A model generated the notes under the pieces. That model was not told the DNA's origin. It worked only from the letters and a program-made list of their open reading frames with translations, and did no database searches. Positions 32,061 through 37,768 of a DNA stretch of 37,768 nucleotides are shown here, piece by piece. Source of the DNA: Rhodothermaceae bacterium Tc-Br11_B2g6_7 (lineage in GTDB: Bacteria; Bacteroidota; Rhodothermia; Rhodothermales; Salinibacteraceae). Location of the stretch: contig LKNB01000028.1 in NCBI GenBank assembly GCA_001564055.1, forward strand, positions 1-37,768. The letters are read 5' to 3'. Position 1 is the first letter of the stretch, and every line of letters begins with the position of its first letter. The position numbers and the translations under genes were made by a program.

Positions 32061-33746
32061 ATGAAGATAGCCGTTGCTCAGCTGAACCCCACCGTTGGCG
32101 ATCTCCAAGGAAACAGCCAGCGCATCATTGCTGAGGCCCATGCGGCCCGCGAGCGCGGTGCCGAACTGGTGGTCTTCCCCGAGCTGTCGGTGGTGGGCTA
32201 CCCGCCGCAGGACCTGCTCGAAAACGCGCTCTTCCTGGACGCGGTGGAGCGCACGCTGGAGCACATTGCCGCCGGAGTGCCGCAAGACATGGGTGTTATC
32301 GTGGGGGCACCCGTGCGCAACGGCAACGGCGCCGGCAACCCGCTCTACAATGCGGCCTTGCTGTACGAAGGAGGGACGCTCGTCGGCCAGGCGACCAAGG
32401 CGCTCCTCCCCACCTACGACGTGTTCGACGAGCTGCGCCACTTCGAACCGTCGGGGCCGTGCACCACCATCGCGTGGCGCGGGCTGAAGCTGGGGCTGCA
32501 TATCTGCGAGGACATGTGGAGCGTGGAAGAACCGGCCGCCCATCGGTACGACCGCGACCCGGTTGCGGAGCTGATGAAGGAGGCGCCGGACATGCTCATC
32601 AACATCAGCGCGTCGCCATTCTCGCTGGGCCGGCACCGCGTGCGGAGCAAGCTGGTGGAGACCATCTGCCGGCGCCATGGGGTGCCGTTCCTGCTGGCGA
32701 ACCAGGTGGGCGCCAACACCGAGATCATCTTCGATGGCGACAGCCGGGTGCACGCCGCGGATGGCACGTTGCTCCACTGCGCAGCGCCGTTTCAGGAAGA
32801 CTTGCTGCTGTGGGATACGGACGCCGCGCCCACGCCCTGTACCTACGAGCCGGACGACATCGCTGACCTGCATGATGCGCTTGTGCTCGGCATCCGCGAC
32901 TATTTTGAAAAGACGGGCGTGTTTAGCAAAGCCGTCATGGGCCTCTCCGGGGGAATCGACTCGGCGGTGACGTGCGCGCTGGCCGCCGAGGCGCTGGGAC
33001 CGGAGCGGGTGGTGGGCGTCACCATGCCGTCAGAGATCTCCTCCGAAGGCTCGGTGACCGACTCCGAGGCCCTGGCTCGCAACCTGGGCATCGCCTTCCA
33101 GGAAATCCCCATCAAGCCGGCCGTCCGGGCTTACGACCAGATGCTGGCCGATGTATTTGCGGGCACTGCCCCCGGCGTGGCTGAGGAAAACATTCAATCG
33201 CGCGCCCGCGGGCTGACGCTCATGGCCCTCTCTAACAAGTTCGACTACCTGCTGCTTTCTACGGGCAACAAGAGCGAGGTGGCGGTGGGCTACGTCACGC
33301 TGTACGGCGACACCAATGGAGGCGTGGCCGTGCTGTCGGATGTCCTCAAAACCCGCGTCTACGCGCTTGCCGAGCACATCAACGCGCGGGCCGGGCGCCC
33401 CGTCATCCCGCAAAACACCATCGACAAACCGCCGTCGGCCGAGCTGCGGGAGGGGCAGGAGGATACCGACTCGCTACCGCCGTACGAGACGCTCGACGCC
33501 ATCCTGCGCCGCTACATCGAGGAGCAGCAGGAGCTGGAGCAGATTGTGGAGGAGACGGGCTTCGACCGGGCGTTGGTGCATGACATCCTGCGCCTGGTAG
33601 ACCGCAACGAGTACAAGCGCCGGCAGGCCCCGCCCGGGCTGCGCGTCACCGCCAAAGCCTTTGGCATGGGGCGCCGCCTGCCCATCGTGATGCGGTGGGA
33701 CCGGAGCGTCCTTCGCGAGATCGCCGGGGGCGTGACGGCGGCCTAA
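32061..33746 (+). CDS. nadE: glutamine-dependent NAD+ synthetase
   Basis: A 561-aa two-domain enzyme making NAD+ from nicotinate adenine dinucleotide, glutamine and ATP. The N-terminal nitrilase-like glutaminase has the triad Glu41 (FPELSVVGYPPQDLL), Lys113 (TKALLPTYDVFDE) and Cys149 (LHICEDMW). The C-terminal synthetase has the PP-loop GLSGGIDSAVT, QSRARGLTLMALSNK, LLSTGNKSEVAVGYVTLYGD and the C-terminal EYKRRQAPPGLRVTAKAFG. Length and order match the standard bacterial enzyme. The ATG at 32061 starts directly at the nitrilase domain. ruvA follows after 39 bases. Confidence 0.97.
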   Translation: MKIAVAQLNPTVGDLQGNSQRIIAEAHAARERGAELVVFPELSVVGYPPQDLLENALFLDAVERTLEHIAAGVPQDMGVIVGAPVRNGNGAGNPLYNAALLYEGGTLVGQATKALLPTYDVFDELRHFEPSGPCTTIAWRGLKLGLHICEDMWSVEEPAAHRYDRDPVAELMKEAPDMLINISASPFSLGRHRVRSKLVETICRRHGVPFLLANQVGANTEIIFDGDSRVHAADGTLLHCAAPFQEDLLLWDTDAAPTPCTYEPDDIADLHDALVLGIRDYFEKTGVFSKAVMGLSGGIDSAVTCALAAEALGPERVVGVTMPSEISSEGSVTDSEALARNLGIAFQEIPIKPAVRAYDQMLADVFAGTAPGVAEENIQSRARGLTLMALSNKFDYLLLSTGNKSEVAVGYVTLYGDTNGGVAVLSDVLKTRVYALAEHINARAGRPVIPQNTIDKPPSAELREGQEDTDSLPPYETLDAILRRYIEEQQELEQIVEETGFDRALVHDILRLVDRNEYKRRQAPPGLRVTAKAFGMGRRLPIVMRWDRSVLREIAGGVTAA

Positions 33747-33785
33747 CCTGCGCGCATTCTTTCCCTTCACCTGTGTCTCTTCTGC

Positions 33786-34391
33786 ATGATTGCTTACCTC
33801 GCCGGCACGCTCGTCGCTAAAAAACCCACCGCTGTATTGATTGACGTGGGCGGCCTGGGGTACCGGGTTCACATCCCGACGTCTACGTTTGAGGCACTGC
33901 CCGACACAGGCCAGTCCGTCAAGCTCCACACCTCGCTGCAGGTACGCGAAGACTCGCAGACGCTCTACGGCTTTGCGACGGAAGGCGAGCAGCAGACGTT
34001 TGAGGTGATGCTGGGCGTTTCGGGGATTGGGCCGAAGCTCGGACTGGCAGCGCTCTCGTCGATGCGCCCCGCGGAGCTGCGCGACTATGTGGTGAGCGGG
34101 GAGACGGCGCTGCTGACGAACATCCCGGGCGTGGGCAAGAAGACGGCCGACCGCCTCGTGCTGGAGCTAAAAGACCGCCTGGCCGATCTGGAGTTGGACG
34201 GCGCGGGGGCGGCCCTCTCAGGCGGCACGGAGGTCCGGCAGGAGGCCCGCGCAGATGCGCTCGCGGCGCTGCAGGAGCTGGGCTTCAGCCGGGCCGCTGC
34301 CGAGCGGGGCATCCGCAAGGTGCTGCGCAAGGACGGCACCGTGCAAGATGCCGAGGCGCTCATCCGGGGGGTGCTGCGGGAGCAAGGGTGA
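33786..34391 (+). CDS. ruvA: Holliday junction branch-migration protein RuvA
   Basis: A 201-aa DNA-binding subunit of RuvAB. Domain I is an OB fold (MIAYLAGTLVAKKPTAVLIDVGGLGYRVHIP). Domain II has two helix-hairpin-helix motifs (VSGIGPKLGLAALS and IPGVGKKTADRLVLELKDRL). Domain III is the RuvB-binding helical bundle (RADALAALQELGFSRAAAERGIRKV). The usual linker GA-rich segment lies between II and III. ruvB and ruvC are not in the window. It starts 39 bases after nadE. Confidence 0.97.
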   Translation: MIAYLAGTLVAKKPTAVLIDVGGLGYRVHIPTSTFEALPDTGQSVKLHTSLQVREDSQTLYGFATEGEQQTFEVMLGVSGIGPKLGLAALSSMRPAELRDYVVSGETALLTNIPGVGKKTADRLVLELKDRLADLELDGAGAALSGGTEVRQEARADALAALQELGFSRAAAERGIRKVLRKDGTVQDAEALIRGVLREQG

Positions 34392-34454
34392 GGCGGCTCA
34401 TCGGTCCAGGTTGGGCGCCCCTCTCTGTCAGGTCAGGCGCATTCGTGTGCTCCG

Positions 34455-35346
34455 TCACGCATCCGGGCGGACGGCTTTCTCATGCGGTAGCGGGCGCGGC
34501 ACGCCCCATCCACGCAGCGAACGTGGGCCAAACCACGCGATAAGCCCGAGCGCGACGACAACCGTGCCTACCGTGGCGTAGGGATGCAGGCCAGCAGCAA
34601 ATCCCATCGTCTCGCCCGTAAGATTGCCCAGGAAATGAAAGACGATGATGGCAAGCACGCTCCGCGCGGTATTGTTATACCCAGGTCCCGATAACGGCTG
34701 TCAGGACAATGCCCGGAAGCCACCACCAGAGCTCAGGCTGAAAAGTCGTTCCCGCGTAGTAGCCCGGCATGTACACCAGCGGGACGTGCCATAATGCCCA
34801 GACTACGCCCAGAATCAGGCTGCTCGTGAGCGCGCTCCACCGGGACTGAAGCTGATCGAACCAGTACCCGCGGAGCCCAATCTCTTCAATGGCGGGGAAG
34901 AGAAGGGCGACCGCCAGCAAGAGCACCACTGCACCGGGGTCAAGCAGCCGGTCGGGGCCGATGAACGTGATCGGGTCGTTGCTTAAGCCAACGAGGAGCG
35001 CCGCTCCGGCTACAAGGAGCGTAAACATCGGGTAGAAGAGCAGGATGACGCCCCACCATGCTCCGCTGATCCGACTGCGGTCAATCAGGCGCTGGCAAAG
35101 ATCAGCAAACCCCGCCCGCCCGTGGTTCAACCACAGCAGCACGCCTCCCGATAAAAGGGGGCTGGCTCCCCCGACCAGCAAAAGTACGATATTGGGAAAG
35201 CCCCACACAGACGTGCCAGAACCCACGATAGGAAGCCAGCACAGGTAGGCCCACCCGAGGTAGAGCAGGGGAAACCCCCAGGGCGCGGTGGTGCGTGCAG
35301 CCCGGGCCGCCGCCCCCATTGGCTGATGTGTCCTGGTTTCGCCCAT
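34455..35346 (-). pseudogene. CPBP-family intramembrane protease, frameshifted
   Basis: A multi-pass membrane protein of the CPBP (CAAX protease and bacteriocin-processing, ABI) family. The first fragment (35346-34675) holds motif 1 [14 protein letters not shown] and motif 2 [10 protein letters not shown]. It ends at a TAA after VIGTWV. The downstream fragment (to 34455) continues in another frame as [23 protein letters not shown], which carries motif 3 with the conserved His and Asn. The junction is gtataac; restoring one lost ta (gtatataac) would rejoin the frames. So either a 2-base deletion has inactivated the gene or the assembly has an error there. The sequence otherwise looks intact. 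Confidence 0.8.
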
Positions 35347-35496
35347 GGTTGCGCGCTCTTGTCACGTGAGGGAGACGCAACGGTCCTGCGCTTCGTACCG
35401 ACCGTCGGTTTGTTAGCGTGGGGGGCTTCCCCCCGAAAAGCAACGCTGGTACGCCGCAACAGCCTGGCGTTTCGGGGTGGTCTGCTCCGGCGGGGT

Positions 35497-36306
35497 CTAC
35501 TGAACCGCCTCAGCCATTCCCTCCGGATCATAGATATCGTTGAGCACGCCTGCCATCCGCACGCCAGCCTGCAGCAGGCGCTTCTCCACGATGGGTAGCG
35601 CGCGGTTGCGGTACTCCCAGCCAATCACCTTGTCCTCAGGCAGGTCGTAGATGACATCCCGGTAACTGCGGGACTCCTCCGCCCAGCGCCGCACGGTGGC
35701 CTGCTGCCACTGCTCGACGAGCTCGTCCGTCGGGTGATTGATCGCCTGCGCCCAGAGCTGGTAGTCATCATTCCAGGAGACGATCATACCGGTATCCCAG
35801 ACGCGGTGCAGGTTCGTATCCCGGCCCAGGTAGGTTACTGCCACGTCGTTGCCGCCGCGGTCCTCGCCGGTGCCCACATGCAGCGGCTGATGAATGTCGC
35901 CCACCATGTGGATCACCATTTTGAGGGCATCACGCTCCTCTTCTTCCGACAGCTCGCCCGTCTTTAGCGCATCGATCTTGCGCTCCAGCGCCTCAATGAT
36001 GTCGCCGTTCGGGTTCTTGTGCGCCTCGGCGTACGTGCTGTCATCCGGCACCGTCACCCAGTGCCAGTCAGCCGTGTGGCGGTACTCGTCGGTGGGGCGC
36101 ACCTGATCCATCCATACTGTAGCCTCTACAAGCGACATATCGCCGAGTACACGCGCTACTTCCGCGCGCGTTGTCTCCGTCATATAGTCCTTGGCGATTT
36201 CGCCGGTGATGAAGTGGCCCACGCGGCCCCACATGGCGGACGAGCTGGCACCTGCCAGTAGGGGGATGAGGAGCACAACAGCAAGAACGAGGGGCAGCTT
36301 TTTCAT
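35497..36306 (-). CDS. S1/P1 family zinc nuclease
   Basis: A 269-aa exported nuclease of the phospholipase C/P1 fold that degrades single-stranded nucleic acids. A signal peptide (LPLVLAVVLLIPLLAGA) is followed by MWGRVGH. All nine zinc ligands can be placed: Trp and His in WGRVGH, Asp in WMDQVR, His in DWHWVTVP, the H-M-V-G-D...H set in VIHMVGDIHQPLHVG, and His/Asp in NLHRVWDTGM. A GGND stretch follows the second set. In P1 the mature N-terminus is this Trp; here a Met precedes it, so the cleavage point is unclear. The ATG at 36306 is chosen for the signal peptide. Confidence 0.92.
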   Translation of the reverse strand: MKKLPLVLAVVLLIPLLAGASSSAMWGRVGHFITGEIAKDYMTETTRAEVARVLGDMSLVEATVWMDQVRPTDEYRHTADWHWVTVPDDSTYAEAHKNPNGDIIEALERKIDALKTGELSEEEERDALKMVIHMVGDIHQPLHVGTGEDRGGNDVAVTYLGRDTNLHRVWDTGMIVSWNDDYQLWAQAINHPTDELVEQWQQATVRRWAEESRSYRDVIYDLPEDKVIGWEYRNRALPIVEKRLLQAGVRMAGVLNDIYDPEGMAEAVQ

Positions 36307-36451
36307 GGCAGTAAGCAGATAACCTTGATGGTTGGGAGTCACCAATGTGCGGATTGCCTCGCTCGAAAACAAAGAGGGACAACGCCCCGGCTACCGGTGT
36401 GAGCGATTCTTCCTGATTTTTCGCAGATTGCCCGTTCCGGGCGCGATCTCC

Positions 36452-36820
36452 TCAGCAGGTCGAATGGAAAAGCCCGCCCACCTTGCGGTCTTTGCGGAGC
36501 TGATTGTAGCGCTCTACCGCTTTTTCTGTTTGCAGCACGTGGGTGTCCACGCCCTGCTCATCGAGATAGTCAAGGGTGTCCTCCTGCACCTGCAGTCGCT
36601 CGTGCACGCCGCGGGAGAGGATGACCGTCTCGCTGCCGTGCGCCAGCAGCTCCTCCACGTCGGCAATTTGAATGCCCGGCGCGTGACTGGTGCCGGTTTC
36701 CCCCCAGTCCCATTCGCGCGCACCGCCCGGATACAGCTTGGCGTCCTTAAACCGCTGCTCCCCGTCGTTGACCTCGATTCGTCCCCACGAACGATGCGTA
36801 ATTTCGGGTGATGTACTCAT
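36452..36820 (-). CDS. Mth938-like domain protein
   Basis: A 122-aa cytoplasmic protein of the Mth938/AAMDC (DUF498) family. It has the pattern GRIEVNDGEQRFKDAKLYPGG, then DWGETGTSHAPGIQIADVEELL, ETVILSRGVHERLQV and the C-terminal TEKAVERYNQL helix, each typical of the fold. Its biochemical role is not settled. It is 103 bases downstream of the start-side of the TlpA-like gene and on the same strand. The ATG at 36820 is preferred over one three codons upstream. Confidence 0.85.
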   Translation of the reverse strand: MSTSPEITHRSWGRIEVNDGEQRFKDAKLYPGGAREWDWGETGTSHAPGIQIADVEELLAHGSETVILSRGVHERLQVQEDTLDYLDEQGVDTHVLQTEKAVERYNQLRKDRKVGGLFHSTC

Positions 36821-36923
36821 CGCTACCACCTCTTTTTTCTTGAAGGACAGCAGATGCTTGGCATGGACTTATGAGCGCGCGGGTGGAAGGGGTCCGAATG
36901 ATCACGCTTGCTATCTGCGCGAG

Positions 36924-37768
36924 TCAGTCCAGAAACCGCTCCAGCGTGGGCACGAGGTTGTCCCCCCGAAGCTCACTGCCGGAGGCCACGACGATGCCGT
37001 CAGGGTCGACGAGGTAGTAGGTCGGGTAGCCGCGCACGGCAAACTGCTCGCCGTAGTCGCCCTGGTCGTCCAGCACCTGCGGCCAGGTGATCTCCTCGTG
37101 GCGTTCCAGCGCACGCGTGATCGAGGCCTCGCTCTCGTAAGCGAAGCCCACCAGCTCGAACCGTTCGCCGGCGAAGCGCTCGTACACGTCCGCGAGCTTG
37201 GGTAGCGCGTCGATGCACGGCGCGCACCAGCTGCCCCAGAAATCCAGCAGCACGTAGGAGCCCTTCAGGTCTGCGCTGCTGATGCGCTGCCCGTCTACCG
37301 TTTTGGCGTCCCAGTCGGGCGCCGGCTCGTCTTTGCGGATCGCTACCGGGGCGTCCCCCGGCTCGGCCGGCCGCAGGCGCATCTCCGAGCCACGCGGGTC
37401 GATGCTGACGACCTCCCACGTGTCGCCGCCCAGTTCAAACGTCGGTGGAAGGAAGTACTGCTCGCGACGGTGCATCTGGCTGCGATCGATCATGACCACT
37501 TCATCCGACCCCGAACCAATGTCTGCCGAGCCGCTGCCGTCGCGGTCAACGGTGAGGAAAAAGAAGTTGCTGAAGACGGAGCCCATCTGCGTTGAAACAC
37601 CGAACTCATGCCCGTTCACCTCGCCGACACGGTGATGCATGGGCGTTGAAATCGCGAAAATCGGAACGCCTTCCTCAAACTGACGCGCAATGGCTTCAGG
37701 TATGTCCGGGACGTGTCGTAGCGTAAGTTCTATCGAGTCGCTGTGGGTGATAGCTGCCTCGCGCTCCC
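36924..37768 (-). CDS. TlpA-like thioredoxin-domain protein, 5' end outside the window
   Basis: The frame stays open to the right edge (at least 280 codons), so the N-terminus is missing. The C-terminal thioredoxin domain has LKGSYVLLDFWGSWCAPC with the redox pair WCAPC, LPKLADVYERF, ELVGFAYESEASI and the cis-Pro region VRGYPTYYLVDPDG. The preceding part (residues EVNGHEFGV...LTVDRDG...VVSIDPRG) resembles an extracytoplasmic N-terminal domain common in Bacteroidota TlpA-like proteins. The likely role is a periplasmic thiol-disulfide oxidoreductase. An internal ATG at 37640 is not a credible start because coding sequence continues upstream. Confidence 0.85.
   Translation of the reverse strand, partial: EREAAITHSDSIELTLRHVPDIPEAIARQFEEGVPIFAISTPMHHRVGEVNGHEFGVSTQMGSVFSNFFFLTVDRDGSGSADIGSGSDEVVMIDRSQMHRREQYFLPPTFELGGDTWEVVSIDPRGSEMRLRPAEPGDAPVAIRKDEPAPDWDAKTVDGQRISSADLKGSYVLLDFWGSWCAPCIDALPKLADVYERFAGERFELVGFAYESEASITRALERHEEITWPQVLDDQGDYGEQFAVRGYPTYYLVDPDGIVVASGSELRGDNLVPTLERFLD

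Noticed and set aside
34455-34658. Independent 67-aa membrane protein gene
   Set aside because: Its sequence continues the CPBP protease in a shifted frame, so it is the 3' fragment of one broken gene.
1-37768. tRNA genes, CRISPR arrays, insertion sequences or prophage genes
   Set aside because: I read the intergenic stretches and found no cloverleaf, no regularly spaced repeats and no transposase or phage protein motifs.

Overview
The window looks like chromosomal DNA from a GC-rich, probably halophilic member of the Rhodothermota (the Salinibacter/Longimonas-like relatives of Bacteroidota). This is an inference. It rests on two TonB-dependent receptors, lipoproteins and families typical of that group (DUF6503-like lipoprotein, BtuG-like beta-propeller lipoprotein, BlaI/M56 pair), gene starts without Shine-Dalgarno sequences, strongly acidic proteins, and a ribosomal protein S2 with a very acidic N-terminal extension. 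I saw no transposase, phage gene, CRISPR array, rRNA or tRNA.

Layout. 0.1-5.3 kb: a TonB-dependent receptor (-), a Uma2-family nuclease (+), a DUF6503-like lipoprotein (-), a secreted carboxypeptidase-regulatory-like protein (+) and a DoxX membrane protein (+). 5.3-10.8 kb, all minus strand: a STAS-domain protein, a BlaI repressor plus M56 membrane metalloprotease pair with a clear operator, a small membrane protein, a membrane-anchored TPR protein and an ECF-like sigma factor. 11.1-15.9 kb: the translation cluster rplM-rpsI-rpsB-tsf, a terminator, then pyrH-frr. 15.9-17.5 kb: an orphan ABC ATPase converging on a Bax-inhibitor-1-like membrane protein, whose terminator lies inside the ATPase reading frame.

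17.6-22.1 kb: a cobalamin riboswitch followed by a BtuB-like receptor, a beta-propeller lipoprotein resembling BtuG, and a Bfd-like [2Fe-2S] protein, with a PIG-L deacetylase after a gap. The first three look like a vitamin B12 capture unit: riboswitch senses B12, surface lipoprotein binds it, outer-membrane receptor imports it. 22.1-26.3 kb: an animal-type heme peroxidase (-), then a PhoB/PhoR-like two-component pair and a MarR regulator. 26.3-30 kb: a REP-like intergenic element, a queuosine-precursor-type transporter (VUT/YhhQ), a DoxX-like protein, a divergent FAH-fold protein and an AraC regulator with a good promoter.

30-37.8 kb: an OB-fold protein and an amidohydrolase lipoprotein (-), nadE and ruvA (+), a frameshifted CPBP membrane protease, an S1/P1 nuclease, an Mth938-domain protein, and a TlpA-like thioredoxin protein cut by the right edge (all -).

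The best candidates for new biology are the riboswitch-BtuB-BtuG-like-Bfd unit, the exact 21-residue repeat tail on the M56 protease, the acidic extension of S2, and the FAH-fold protein lacking canonical catalytic and metal residues.
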